Notes under the pieces: model-generated
Databases searched by the model: none
The model's input: only the letters and a program-made list of their open reading frames with translations
What the model was told of the DNA's origin: nothing
Translations under genes and position numbers: made by a program
Shown: in pieces, positions 7,174 through 15,106 of the stretch
Position numbering within the stretch: position 1 is the first letter of the stretch
Layout: each line of letters opens with the position of its first letter
Assembly: GCA_963792385.1 (NCBI GenBank)
Contig: CAWBVZ010000004.1
Span: 124,001 to 188,000, forward strand
Reading direction: 5' to 3'
Length of the DNA stretch: 64,000 bases
Origin: DASSUW01 sp963792385
GTDB taxonomy: Bacteria; Actinomycetota; Thermoleophilia; Solirubrobacterales; Solirubrobacteraceae

Positions 7174-9280
7174 CCGCCCCCGCCCGCGGCGGCGGACGGT
7201 CACGATCCCGCTCCCGACCCTGTCGGGTCGGGGGACGCTCGCCTTCGCCGTCGCGATCGCGATCACGATCGCATCGTTCGTCGCTGCCGGCGGCCTGCGC
7301 CTCGAGCGCACGACGCACGTCCTGATCGCGATGATGCTCGGTGGTGCCGCGCTCGTGGCGGCAGCGCTGGTCCAGCGCCCGCGGACCGCCGATGCGCCGC
7401 TGTACGGCGGCGGCCCGCTGCTTGCCTTCACGGCACTCGCGGCGCTCACCGCGTTGTCGATCCTGTGGTCGCTTGCGCCGGCCGACTCGTGGGTGGAGAC
7501 GAGCCGCACGCTCGCGTACCTGGCGGTGTTCGCCGGCGGCATCGCCTTGGCCCGGCTGGCGCCCGATCGCTGGGCAGCGCTGGTGGCGGGCGTCGGCGTC
7601 GGCTGCCTGATCGTCTGCGGCTGGGCGCTGCTGACGAAGGTCTTCCCCGGCTCGCTGGCGGCGGACGAGACCTACGCGCGGCTGCGCGAGCCGTTCGCGT
7701 ACTGGAACTCGGTCGGGCTGATGGCCGCGCTCGGCGTCCCGCCGATGCTGTGGCTCGCCGCCCGCCGCAGCGGCCATGCGGCCGCCAACGCGCTGGCGTG
7801 GCCGGCGATCGGCCTGCTGCTGGTGGCCATGATGCTGTCCTACTCGCGCGGCGCGCTGGTGGCGCTGCTGGTCGGCACCGGGCTGTGGTTCCTGATCGTG
7901 CCGCTGCGCCTGCGCGCCACCGTCGCGCTCGCGGCCGGCGTGCTCGGCGCCGCGCCGGTGGTGGCGTGGGCGTTCTCGCAGGACGGCCTGACCACGGACC
8001 GCGCGCCGCTCGCCGCGCGCGTCGACGCCGGCCACGAGTTCGGCGCCCTGCTGGTGCTGATGGCGTCGGTGCTCCTGGCGGCGGGCCTCGCGGTGCACTT
8101 CGCCGCTGCGCAGCGGCCGCCGACGCCGAGCACGCGCCGGATCGCGGGCCGCTCGGCGCTCGCGGTGCTGGCGCTCGTGCCGGTGATCGGGGTGATCGGG
8201 CTCGCGACCGCCCAGGGCGGCGTCGACGGGCAGGTCTCGAAGGCATGGCACCAGCTCACCGATCCCAACGCCCGCACGCCCGCCAACACCCCCGACCGGC
8301 TCACGGCCACGTCGTCGGTGCGCGCCCGCTACTGGGCCGAGGCGCTCGACGTCCACGCCACCGCCCCGTGGATCGGCACCGGGGCGGGCGCGTACGCGAC
8401 GGTGCGGACGCGCTTCCGCACCGACGCGCTCGCCGTGCGCCACGCGCACGGATACGTCGTGCAGACGCTCGCCGACCTGGGCTGGGTGGGGCTCGCGCTG
8501 TCGCTTGCGGCGGCCGGCGCGTGGCTGGTAGCCGCGCTGCGCGCGATCGGCCTGCGGCGCCGCGATCGCGGCCTGCCGTACGACTCCGAGCGCATCGGCC
8601 TGCTCACGCTGTTCGCCATCGTCGCGGTCTTCGCGGTGCACTCGGCGGTGGACTGGACCTGGTTCGTGCCGGCCAACGCCGGCGTCGGTCTCCTGTGCGC
8701 CGGCTGGATCGTCGGCCGCGGACCGCTGCGCGCGCGGCTCGAGGGCCGCGTGGCGACCGTGCCGCCACCGTCGTGGCCGCACGCCAGCCGCCTCGCCCGG
8801 CTCGGCGAGCGCGTGACGCCCCGGCGCGGCATCGCGGTCGCCCTCGTGCTGGCCGTCGCGCTTGCGGCGGCGTGGAGCGCGTACCAGCCGGTACGGGCCG
8901 TGCACGCCGGAGACGAGGCATTCGACCGGCTCGACGCGGGGCAGCCCGAGGCCGCCGCGTCGATCGCGCGGATCGCGGTCAAGCGCAACCCGCTGTCCGT
9001 CGACCCGCTGTTCGAGGTGGCCGCGATCGAGCAGGCGCGCGGGCGCAACAAGGAGGCGACGGCGGCGCTCGAGCGCGCGATCGACCTCCAGCCGGCGAAC
9101 CCGGAGGCGTGGCGCCGGCTCGGGCGGCTGCGGCTGTCGGTGCTGAACGATCCGAAGGGCGCCCTGACCGCCTTCCAGGCGGCCTACTACCTCGACCCGC
9201 ACTCGCCGGTGTCGACGTCCGACGTGCTCGAGGCGAGCCGCGCGCTGCAGTCGCCTACGGCCGCGCCGCCAGCGCCGTGA
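7148..9280 (+). CDS. O-antigen ligase/polymerase (Wzy/WaaL-like) with C-terminal TPR region
   Basis: About 710 residues from the GTG at 7148, which overlaps the preceding gene by 26 bases. Some 11-12 hydrophobic segments span residues ~25-560. They include the ligase-typical REPFAYWNSVGLMAALG and MLSYSRGALVALLVGTG stretches and a large loop (residues ~330-430) with ARYWAEALDVHATAPWIGTGAGAY, which resembles the periplasmic loop of O-antigen ligases. After a last helix near residue 565, the tail forms TPR-like helices (RLDAGQPEAAASIARIAV, EAWRRLGRLRLSVLN, FQAAYYLDPHSP). Predicted to polymerise or transfer lipid-linked glycans at the outer face of the membrane. It ends in a 26-base convergent overlap with the next gene. 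Confidence 0.82.
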   Translation: MSSLADPASRPRPRRRTVTIPLPTLSGRGTLAFAVAIAITIASFVAAGGLRLERTTHVLIAMMLGGAALVAAALVQRPRTADAPLYGGGPLLAFTALAALTALSILWSLAPADSWVETSRTLAYLAVFAGGIALARLAPDRWAALVAGVGVGCLIVCGWALLTKVFPGSLAADETYARLREPFAYWNSVGLMAALGVPPMLWLAARRSGHAAANALAWPAIGLLLVAMMLSYSRGALVALLVGTGLWFLIVPLRLRATVALAAGVLGAAPVVAWAFSQDGLTTDRAPLAARVDAGHEFGALLVLMASVLLAAGLAVHFAAAQRPPTPSTRRIAGRSALAVLALVPVIGVIGLATAQGGVDGQVSKAWHQLTDPNARTPANTPDRLTATSSVRARYWAEALDVHATAPWIGTGAGAYATVRTRFRTDALAVRHAHGYVVQTLADLGWVGLALSLAAAGAWLVAALRAIGLRRRDRGLPYDSERIGLLTLFAIVAVFAVHSAVDWTWFVPANAGVGLLCAGWIVGRGPLRARLEGRVATVPPPSWPHASRLARLGERVTPRRGIAVALVLAVALAAAWSAYQPVRAVHAGDEAFDRLDAGQPEAAASIARIAVKRNPLSVDPLFEVAAIEQARGRNKEATAALERAIDLQPANPEAWRRLGRLRLSVLNDPKGALTAFQAAYYLDPHSPVSTSDVLEASRALQSPTAAPPAP

Positions 9281-9863
9281 GGCCGGTGCGGATCGGCGGG
9301 GCGCCGCCCCACGAGCGCACGTGCACGTCCTCGAAGCCCGCCTCGCGCAACGTCGCGGCGAGCGACTTCGCCGTGTAGAAGCGCAGGTGCTGGCCGAGCG
9401 GGTCGAAGTGCGCGTCGAACCGCAGGAGGCCGTCTAACGCGGCCTTCACGCGGCCGTGGAACGGCACCGTGACGAGCAGCCTCCCGCCGGGGCGCAGGAC
9501 GCGCCGGACCTCGAGCAGCGCGTGCGCCGTGTCGGCGACGTGCTCGAGCACCTCCGAGCACCACACGAGGTCGACGCTGGCGTGCTCGAGCGGCAGCGAC
9601 CCGTCCGGCTCGAGCGCCCGCAGGTCGGCGCCGGGAGCGTTGCGCCGCGCGCGCTCGAGCGCTGCCTCGGCGATCTCGACGCCGACAGGATCGGCTCCGG
9701 CTGCGCGCAGCGCCGCGACGAACCGGCCAGCCCCGCAGCCGAGGTCGAGCACCCGCTCTCCCGGCCGCGCCTCGGCCAGCAGCAGCGCGCGCCGGCGCTC
9801 CCACTGCCACGGCTCGGGGTCCTGCGGCGCGTCCGCCCAGAAGTCCTCGTAGTGGCGCCGCAC
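9255..9863 (-). CDS. Class I SAM-dependent methyltransferase
   Basis: 202 residues from the GTG at 9863. Motif I is RVLDLGCGAGRFVAALRAAG with the acidic residue of GVEIAEAALERAR after it. The post-I segment is VDLVWCSEVLEHVAD, and the loop RRVLRPGGRLLVTVPFHG follows, so this is a Methyltransf_11-type enzyme. The start choice is supported by TACCCT seven bases upstream on this strand, and by the lack of conservation in the longer upstream reading. Its target is unknown; a sugar or lipid intermediate of the neighbouring locus is possible. Confidence 0.82.
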   Translation of the reverse strand: MRRHYEDFWADAPQDPEPWQWERRRALLLAEARPGERVLDLGCGAGRFVAALRAAGADPVGVEIAEAALERARRNAPGADLRALEPDGSLPLEHASVDLVWCSEVLEHVADTAHALLEVRRVLRPGGRLLVTVPFHGRVKAALDGLLRFDAHFDPLGQHLRFYTAKSLAATLREAGFEDVHVRSWGGAPPIRTGLTALAARP

Positions 9864-9889
9864 CGGGCCAAGGGTACGCTTCGTCGTGG
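9864..9889. promoter_or_regulatory. 26-bp bidirectional promoter with overlapping -10 boxes
   Basis: Leftward TACCCT (complement of 9871-9876) is seven bases before the GTG at 9863. Rightward TACGCT (9875-9880) is nine bases before the ATG at 9890. They overlap by two bases (9875-9876). Neither gene has a Shine-Dalgarno sequence, and there is no space for a leader. Confidence 0.5.
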
Positions 9890-10648
9890 ATGCGCCTGCG
9901 TCTGATCCGCCACGCAACGCTGCTCGTGAAGCTCGCCGGCCGGAGCGTGCTGGTGGACCCGATGCTCGATCCGGCGCGCGCACGGCCGCCGATCCCGGAC
10001 ACGCCGAACCCGCTGCCGAACCCGCTGTGCGAGCTCCCGGAGCCTGCCGCGATCGTCGTCCGCGGGCTCGACGCGGTGATCGTCACGCACGTGCACCAGG
10101 ACCACCTCGACCCGACCGCGATCGAGCTGCTCCCGAAGCACGTCCCCGTCTTCTGCCAGCCCGAGGACACCGAGACGCTGCGCGGGCACGGCTTCGCCGA
10201 CGTGCGTCCGGTGGACGACGCGGTCGACTGGGAGGGCATCCGGATCATCCGTACCGGCGCGCGCCACGGCAGCGGGCCGATCGGGGAGCTGATGGCGCCG
10301 GCGTCAGGCTTCGTGCTCGTGCCGGATGGCGAGCCGGCGCTCTATCTCGCCGGCGACTCGATCTGGTGCGACGAGGTCCGCGACGCGCTCGACGAGTACC
10401 GCCCGGGCGCCGTCGTGGTCAACGCCGGCGGCGCGCGGTTCCTCGAGGGCGATCCGATCGTGATGACGGCCGACGACGTCGTCGCGGTCGCCCGGCATGC
10501 GCCCGGCGTGCGGGTCGTCGCCGTGCACATGGAGGCGATCAATCACTGCCTGCTCACACGCGCCGACCTCCATCAGCGCGTGCACGAGGAGCAGCTGCAC
10601 GACCACGTCACCGTTCCGGAGAACGGTGCCGAGGTGCCGCTGCCGTAA
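9890..10648 (+). CDS. MBL-fold metal-dependent hydrolase (UlaG-like)
   Basis: 252 residues, a normal single-domain length. The N-terminus MRLRLIRHATLLVKLAGRSVLVDPML is the usual beta-strand pair. The metal motif is THVHQDHLD (HxHxDH), and later ligands appear in GARHGSGP and LYLAGDSIWCDE. This pattern fits the UlaG/RomA-like branch of the metallo-beta-lactamase fold, whose members hydrolyse phosphodiesters or lactones. No substrate can be assigned. It converges on the ferritin gene with a 3-base gap. Confidence 0.8.
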   Translation: MRLRLIRHATLLVKLAGRSVLVDPMLDPARARPPIPDTPNPLPNPLCELPEPAAIVVRGLDAVIVTHVHQDHLDPTAIELLPKHVPVFCQPEDTETLRGHGFADVRPVDDAVDWEGIRIIRTGARHGSGPIGELMAPASGFVLVPDGEPALYLAGDSIWCDEVRDALDEYRPGAVVVNAGGARFLEGDPIVMTADDVVAVARHAPGVRVVAVHMEAINHCLLTRADLHQRVHEEQLHDHVTVPENGAEVPLP

Positions 10649-10651
10649 GGG

Positions 10652-11185
10652 CTATCCCTCCGCGCCGGCGGGATGCGGCGCGGTCGGGTCCTCGGCCGCG
10701 CCGGCGGCGTGCTCGCGGGCCATGAAGTTCTCGATGTCCATCGGATCGTCCTTCGAGCGCTCGACGACGCGCAGCAGGTCGGACATCGTCGCGACCTCCT
10801 CGACCTGCTCCTTGATGAACCACTGCGTGAACTGCTCGCTCGTGAAGTCGCCCGCCTCGCGCGCGATGCCGGCGAGGCCGTTGATCTGCTCCGAGACCCG
10901 CTTCTCCTGATCGAGCGCGAGCGCGACCGGGGCGACGATGTCGGAGAACGCCGTCTTCGGAGCCGCGACGCCGGGGACCACGACCTCGGCATCGGCATCG
11001 ACCAGGTACTGGATCATCATCATCGCGTGGTCGCGCTCTTCGAGCGCCTGGCGATAGAAGAAGCGCGCGAGCTGCGGCAGCGTCTCGGCGTCGTAGTGGA
11101 CGGCGATCGCCACGTACTGCTGATGGGCGGCGAACTCGTTGCCGATCTGCTCGTTGAGGCGGACTACGAAGGATTCAGCGGGCAT
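10652..11185 (-). CDS. Ferritin-like iron storage protein
   Basis: 177 residues from the ATG at 11185. The four-helix bundle carries ferroxidase-type ligands: NEFAAHQQYVAIAVHYD in helix A, and QALEERDHAMMMIQYL (ExxH) in helix B. LDQEKRVSEQINGLAGIA and FTQWFIKEQVEEVATMSDLL follow in helices C and D. It is therefore a non-heme ferritin that oxidises and stores iron in a 24-mer. A second ATG nine bases upstream is embedded in a -10 box (TAGGAT, seven bases before 11185), so the downstream ATG is the better start. The acidic/Ala-rich C-terminal tail (HAAGAAEDPTAPHPAGAEG) is typical of actinobacterial members. Confidence 0.9.
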   Translation of the reverse strand: MPAESFVVRLNEQIGNEFAAHQQYVAIAVHYDAETLPQLARFFYRQALEERDHAMMMIQYLVDADAEVVVPGVAAPKTAFSDIVAPVALALDQEKRVSEQINGLAGIAREAGDFTSEQFTQWFIKEQVEEVATMSDLLRVVERSKDDPMDIENFMAREHAAGAAEDPTAPHPAGAEG

Positions 11186-11249
11186 TTGCGGCATCCTAAG
11201 GGCCCGGCGTCTTAGGCGCCCCTAATGGGTGCTAGCCTAGGCGCCCTCG
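11186..11249. promoter_or_regulatory. Divergent promoter region, ferritin / Cys-rich miniprotein
   Basis: Leftward TAGGAT lies seven bases before the ferritin ATG at 11185. Rightward TAGCCT (11233-11238) lies eleven bases before the ATG at 11250. Between them, the near-palindrome around GGCGCCCCTAATGGGTGC could be an operator, but I recognise no known iron-box consensus. Confidence 0.35.
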
Positions 11250-11435
11250 ATGCCGGAGCTCAAGCGCGTCAAGCCGAAGAAGCGCTGCTGCAAGTCCGGG
11301 CCGCGGTGCAAGCGATGCCCCGTGGTCTGCAAGCGCCTGATGATGGAGGGCCTGGCGACCAAGCGCCCGAACGGCCACTATCTGGTGGAACTCGGGATCG
11401 GCAAGAAGACGCTCAAGGCCGCCCGAGCGCGCTAG
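11250..11435 (+). CDS. Small basic Cys-rich protein, unknown function
   Basis: 61 residues, very basic. Five cysteines (13, 14, 20, 23, 27) form a CC-x5-C-x2-C-x3-C pattern: RCCKSGPRCKRCPVVCKRL. The C-terminal half GHYLVELGIGKKTLKAARA looks like a short strand plus helix. A zinc or Fe-S binding knuckle, possibly with nucleic-acid binding, is plausible from the spacing and charge. It is divergent from the ferritin gene and 22 bases upstream of the UDP-glucuronate decarboxylase. The ATG, clean frame and upstream -10 box support it as a real gene. I do not know a named family. Confidence 0.65.
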   Translation: MPELKRVKPKKRCCKSGPRCKRCPVVCKRLMMEGLATKRPNGHYLVELGIGKKTLKAARAR

Positions 11436-11442
11436 CTGCCGG

Positions 11443-11457
11443 TATCCTGCGCGCGAC
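11443..11457 (+). promoter_or_regulatory. -10 box TATCCT upstream of the UDP-glucuronate decarboxylase
   Basis: TATCCT (11443-11448) is nine bases before the ATG at 11458. There is no Shine-Dalgarno sequence, consistent with a near-leaderless start. Confidence 0.4.
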
Positions 11458-12408
11458 ATGGCCACCTGCCTCGTCACGGGTGGTGCGGGATTCCTTGGAT
11501 CGCATCTCAGCGATGAACTGCTGAAGCGCGGCCATCGCGTGATCTGCGTCGACAATTTCGAGACCGGATCCCTCGCCAATATCGAGCACATCCGCGCGCC
11601 CGAGTTCCAGCACCTGCACGCGGACATCACGCGGCCGTTCCACGTCGAGCAGCCGGTCGACGTCGTTTACCACTTCGCGTCCCCCGCGTCGCCGATCGAC
11701 TACCTGCGCCTTCCCCTGCACACGCTCAAGGTCGGCTCGTACGGCACCCACAACTCGCTCGGGCTGGCCAAGCACCACCGGGCGCGGTTCCTGCTCGCCT
11801 CGACGTCCGAGGTGTACGGCGATCCGCAGGTGCACCCGCAGCCGGAGTCCTACTGGGGTCACGTGAACCCGATCGGCCCGCGCGGCGTCTACGACGAGGC
11901 CAAGCGCTACGCCGAGGCGCTGACGATGGCCTACCACCGCCAGCAGGGGGTAGACACCTCGATCGTGCGGATCTTCAACACCTACGGACCGCGGATGCGC
12001 CCGCACGACGGGCGCGCGATCCCGACGTTCCTGCGCCAGGCGTTGCAGGACCGCCCGATCACCGTGTTCGGGGACGGCTCCCAGACGCGGTCGTTCTGTT
12101 ACGTGTCGGACCTCGTGGACGGGATCATCCGCCTCGCCGAGTCCGGCGTGCACAACCCCGTGAACATCGGGAACCCCCGCGAGTTCACCCTGCTCGAGCT
12201 TGCCACTACAGTGATCGAGGTCACCGACTCGCGGTCGGAGATCGTGCACGAAGCACTTCCGACCGACGACCCGAAGGTCCGCCAGCCGGACATCGGGCTC
12301 GCACGCGAGCTCCTGGGCTGGGAGCCCCAGGTTGCGTTGCGCGACGGCTTGCGCCGCACGCTCGAGCAGTCCGGCGTCGAAGCGCTGACCGGCGCGGGCG
12401 TCACCTAA
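11458..12408 (+). CDS. UDP-glucuronate decarboxylase (UXS-type extended SDR)
   Basis: 316 residues, the usual length. NAD motif GGAGFLGSHLSDELL is at residues 8-22. YHFASPASPIDYLRLPLHTL is a hallmark of UXS/UGD-decarboxylase enzymes. The catalytic Tyr/Lys pair is in GVYDEAKRYAEAL, preceded by LASTSEVYGDP. The substrate region has RIFNTYGPRMRPHDGRAIPTF and VFGDGSQTRSFCYV. It converts UDP-glucuronate to UDP-xylose at the cytosolic face. It would use the product of a UDP-glucose dehydrogenase. The dehydrogenase at 314 could supply it only if its substrate is UDP-glucose. Confidence 0.92.
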   Translation: MATCLVTGGAGFLGSHLSDELLKRGHRVICVDNFETGSLANIEHIRAPEFQHLHADITRPFHVEQPVDVVYHFASPASPIDYLRLPLHTLKVGSYGTHNSLGLAKHHRARFLLASTSEVYGDPQVHPQPESYWGHVNPIGPRGVYDEAKRYAEALTMAYHRQQGVDTSIVRIFNTYGPRMRPHDGRAIPTFLRQALQDRPITVFGDGSQTRSFCYVSDLVDGIIRLAESGVHNPVNIGNPREFTLLELATTVIEVTDSRSEIVHEALPTDDPKVRQPDIGLARELLGWEPQVALRDGLRRTLEQSGVEALTGAGVT

Positions 12409-12460
12409 CTCCGCTACATCCGACTCCGGCGCGCGTTAGCAGCGTCGGGAGCCCTACCAC

Positions 12461-13981
12461 TTGGCTGACGCCCCCACCCAAACCCAGCAACGCGAGGAAT
12501 CCGCCACCGAGACGATGACGATCGAGCTCCCGCTCGTCGACGTCCGGCGCAAGCGACCTCCGGTGCTGGCGTTCCTGCTGCGGCTCGAGACGCTGCGACG
12601 CGCGCTGCGAGTCATCTCGCTGCTGGCGATCGACCTCTTCGGGGTGTTCGCGGCGATCTACGTCGCGCTGATGGTCAAGGCCGTCGTGCGCTACGGCGAC
12701 TGGGCGTGGCACGCCTCGTACGTCGAGACGCGCGAGAACGTCGCGTTCGCCTCGCTCGTCACCGTCCTGCTGTTCGCGCGCTCCGGGCTGTACTCGTCGC
12801 GCGCCGAGCGGCCCGGCCTGGCGCGGATCGTCTCCTCGCTGTTCCAGGTGACCGTCGTCGCGCTGATATTCGCGGTCGTGAACGGCGAGCAGTACTCGAG
12901 CTACTACATCTTCTACGGCACGCTGGTGTTCGCGATCTGCTTCATCGGCCTGCTGCGATGGGGCTACGAGGGCGTCACCGGAGCCCTGCTGCGAGCGGCC
13001 GGCTACCGCCGCCGAGCGGTGCTCGTCGGCTCCGGGAAGCACATCGAGGACGTTGCGCACGCGCTCGTCAACGAGGTGCACGCGCCGGTCGAGATGGTCG
13101 GCTTCATCTCGCTCACGCCGCGGCCCGATAACGGGCTGCGCTCGCTCGGGCGGATCGAGGACCTGCCGGCGGTGCTGGATGCCCACCGCGTCCAGGAGGT
13201 CATCATCGCCGACCCGGACTTCCCGCAGGAGCGCGCGGTCGAGCTCGTCGACCAGTGCCACCGTCGCGGCGTGACCGTCCGGATCGCGCCCTCGACGATG
13301 GAGATCCTCGTGCACCGCGCCGAGTTCGTCCCGGGCGCGTCGGTGCCGCTGTTCGAGCTCCGCCCGCCGGTCTTCGACGGCTTCGACTACGCGGTCAAGC
13401 GCTCGTTCGACTTCGTCGTAGCGCTGCTGCTGCTGGTGGTGCTGAGCCCGCTGCTGTTGCTGATCGCGATCGCGGTGGCGATCTCCTCGCGCGGCCCCGT
13501 CCTGTACCGCTCGATGCGGCCGGGCATCGGCGCCGAGTCGTTCGCGTGCCTGAAGTTCCGCACGATGCGCTCGGACGCGGACCAGATCCAGGCCGACCTG
13601 GAGTCGCTCAACGAGGCCACCGGGCCGCTGTTCAAGATCCGCCGCGACCCGCGGCTGACGCGCTTCGGGAGGTTCCTGCGCCGCTACTCGCTCGACGAGC
13701 TGCCGCAGCTGCTCAACGTGCTCGCCGGCCAGATGTCGCTCGTCGGCCCGCGGCCGCTGCCGCAGCGTGACTTCGACCAGCTCGAGGAATGGCACAAGAA
13801 GCGCTACCTGGTGCTGCCCGGGATCACCGGCCTGTGGCAGGTCGCCGGCCGCTCGGAGCTCGACTTCGACGACCTCGTCCGGCTCGACTTCCTGTATCTG
13901 GAGCGCTGGTCGGTGGGCCTGGACCTGGCGATCCTGCTCAAGACCGTGCCGGCCGTGCTGAGCCGGCGCGGCGCGTTCTGA
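12461..13981 (+). CDS. Polyprenyl-phosphate sugar phosphotransferase (initiating glycosyltransferase)
   Basis: About 506 residues from a TTG at 12461; an in-frame ATG at 12515 is a shorter alternative. Four to five N-terminal transmembrane helices (residues ~45-170) come first. A CoA-binding-like Rossmann segment follows (RRAVLVGSGKHIEDVAHAL, VIIADPDFP). Next is the bacterial sugar-transferase domain: KRSFDFVVALLLLVVLSPL, VLYRSMRPGIG, FACLKFRTM, RRYSLDELPQLLNVLAG and MSLVGPRPLP. The family (WbaP/CpsE/WcaJ) moves a sugar-1-phosphate from UDP-sugar to undecaprenyl phosphate and so starts each repeat unit. It directly precedes the M28 gene without a gap. Confidence 0.92.
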   Translation: MADAPTQTQQREESATETMTIELPLVDVRRKRPPVLAFLLRLETLRRALRVISLLAIDLFGVFAAIYVALMVKAVVRYGDWAWHASYVETRENVAFASLVTVLLFARSGLYSSRAERPGLARIVSSLFQVTVVALIFAVVNGEQYSSYYIFYGTLVFAICFIGLLRWGYEGVTGALLRAAGYRRRAVLVGSGKHIEDVAHALVNEVHAPVEMVGFISLTPRPDNGLRSLGRIEDLPAVLDAHRVQEVIIADPDFPQERAVELVDQCHRRGVTVRIAPSTMEILVHRAEFVPGASVPLFELRPPVFDGFDYAVKRSFDFVVALLLLVVLSPLLLLIAIAVAISSRGPVLYRSMRPGIGAESFACLKFRTMRSDADQIQADLESLNEATGPLFKIRRDPRLTRFGRFLRRYSLDELPQLLNVLAGQMSLVGPRPLPQRDFDQLEEWHKKRYLVLPGITGLWQVAGRSELDFDDLVRLDFLYLERWSVGLDLAILLKTVPAVLSRRGAF

Positions 13982-14770
13982 GTGATCGCAGCGCTCGTCG
14001 CTCTCGCGCTCGTCACACCCGGCGCGGAGGCGCGCAACTTCGCGGTATCGCTGTCGCGCGACGGCGTCCGGCCGGCCGCCGGCGCGCTGGAGCGGCGCGC
14101 GCATCAGCGCGTGAAGCGGCGGTTTGAGAACGCAGGGCTGGACGTGCGTGTGCAGCGGTTCTCGACGCGGCGCGGGCGGTCGCGGAACGTGATCGGCATG
14201 CGCCCTGGCACGCGCGACTGCCTGCGCGTCCTGATGGCGCACGCGGACACCGTGCCGCCGTCGCCGGGCGCCGAGGACAACGCCTCCGGGGTCGGCGTGC
14301 TGGTGGCGCTGGCAGGGCGGCTCGACGCGATCGACCCGCCGTGCGAGGTGTGGCTCGTGGCCACCGGCGCCGAGGAGCGGATCTACACCGGCTCGCCCGA
14401 CCACCTCGGCGCGCTCGCCCTGCGCGGGATCGTGCCGCGCAAGCGCCTGCGCTACGCGCTCTCGCTCGACGAGGTCGGCCGCGGCGCGCGGTTCCGGCTG
14501 CGCTCGCCCGCCGGCGCCCCGCGCCGGCGCGTGGAGCGCGAGCTGCTCGCCGCCGCCCGCCGCCAGGACGTCGACGTCGACTGGCAGCGCGACAGCGACA
14601 CGGGCAACTCCGACCATCGCGAGTTCGAGCTCGCCGGCATGCGCGGCGTCAAGCTCGGCGTGCTCGAGAACCCGTGCCGCCACACTGCGTGCGACACCCC
14701 CGGTCGCCTCCAGCGCGCCGCGTTCGCGCGTGTGCAGCGCGTGGTCGAGGACGTTCTCGGACGCCCCTGA
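13982..14770 (+). CDS. Secreted M28-type zinc aminopeptidase-like protein
   Basis: 262 residues from the GTG at 13982, abutting the previous stop. The N-terminus (MIAALVALALVTPGAEA) is a short signal peptide. Metal and catalytic positions typical of M28 are visible: LMAHADTVPPSPGAEDNASGVGVL (His and Asp ligands), VATGAEER (Glu pair), SLDEVG, and GNSDHREFELAGM (His ligand). It should release N-terminal residues from peptides outside the cell. It is somewhat shorter than typical M28 enzymes and has no extra domain. The stop overlaps the left end of a dispersed palindromic element. Confidence 0.8.
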   Translation: MIAALVALALVTPGAEARNFAVSLSRDGVRPAAGALERRAHQRVKRRFENAGLDVRVQRFSTRRGRSRNVIGMRPGTRDCLRVLMAHADTVPPSPGAEDNASGVGVLVALAGRLDAIDPPCEVWLVATGAEERIYTGSPDHLGALALRGIVPRKRLRYALSLDEVGRGARFRLRSPAGAPRRRVERELLAAARRQDVDVDWQRDSDTGNSDHREFELAGMRGVKLGVLENPCRHTACDTPGRLQRAAFARVQRVVEDVLGRP

Positions 14771-14921
14771 ACGTCAACTGCGGCATTAAGGGGGTGGGAT
14801 CGGCCGCGGCGCGACGTCGAGCGTCGACTTGATCGGCGTGAGGCCGACGAACTCGACGCTCGATGTGCGGACGAGCGGGACGCGCCAGAACACCGCTGCC
14901 CTACCCAGCGCAGTTGACGTT
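14770..14921 (+). repeat. Dispersed palindromic intergenic element, copy 1
   Basis: 152 bases bounded by AACGTCAACTGCG on the left and CGCAGTTGACGTT on the right, which are inverted copies of each other. In the centre, AGCGTCGACTTGATCGGC (14820-14837) and GCCGACGAACTCGACGCT (14843-14860) form an 18-base imperfect hairpin (15 of 18 paired) with a 5-base loop. Related copies are at 48385-48525 and 61461-61630. No coding frame of substance lies within it. Confidence 0.8.
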
Positions 14922-15070
14922 CGTCGGCGTACCGCCACATCGAGGGGACCAGGATCGGCCGCGGCGTGAAGGAGTGTCCTGTTCTTGGGTCGTCCTGCGA
15001 CCCCTACTCAGGACGGTCCCAACGAACCGGCCGACATCCACCGCTGCCCTACCCAGCGCAGTTGACGTTC
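14922..15070 (+). repeat. Degenerate tandem copy of the palindromic element
   Basis: Directly follows copy 1. It shares ATCGGCCGCGGCG (from 14953) and the right end CCGCTGCCCTACCCAGCGCA plus GTTGACGTTCG with copy 1. The inner hairpin has different bases but the same form: GTCCTGTTCTTGGGTCG pairs partly with CGACCCCTACTCAGGAC. With copy 1 it fills the 336-base gap before the nitrilase gene, in which I see no gene. Confidence 0.6.
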
Positions 15071-15094
15071 GCCCGCGCCACGGATCTGTCCGAG

Positions 15095-15106
15095 TAGCAT
15101 CGGCTC
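15095..15106 (+). promoter_or_regulatory. Leaderless promoter -10 box TAGCAT of the nitrilase gene
   Basis: TAGCAT (15095-15100) is six bases before the ATG at 15107, the optimal spacing for transcription starting at the A of ATG. There is no Shine-Dalgarno sequence. Confidence 0.55.
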
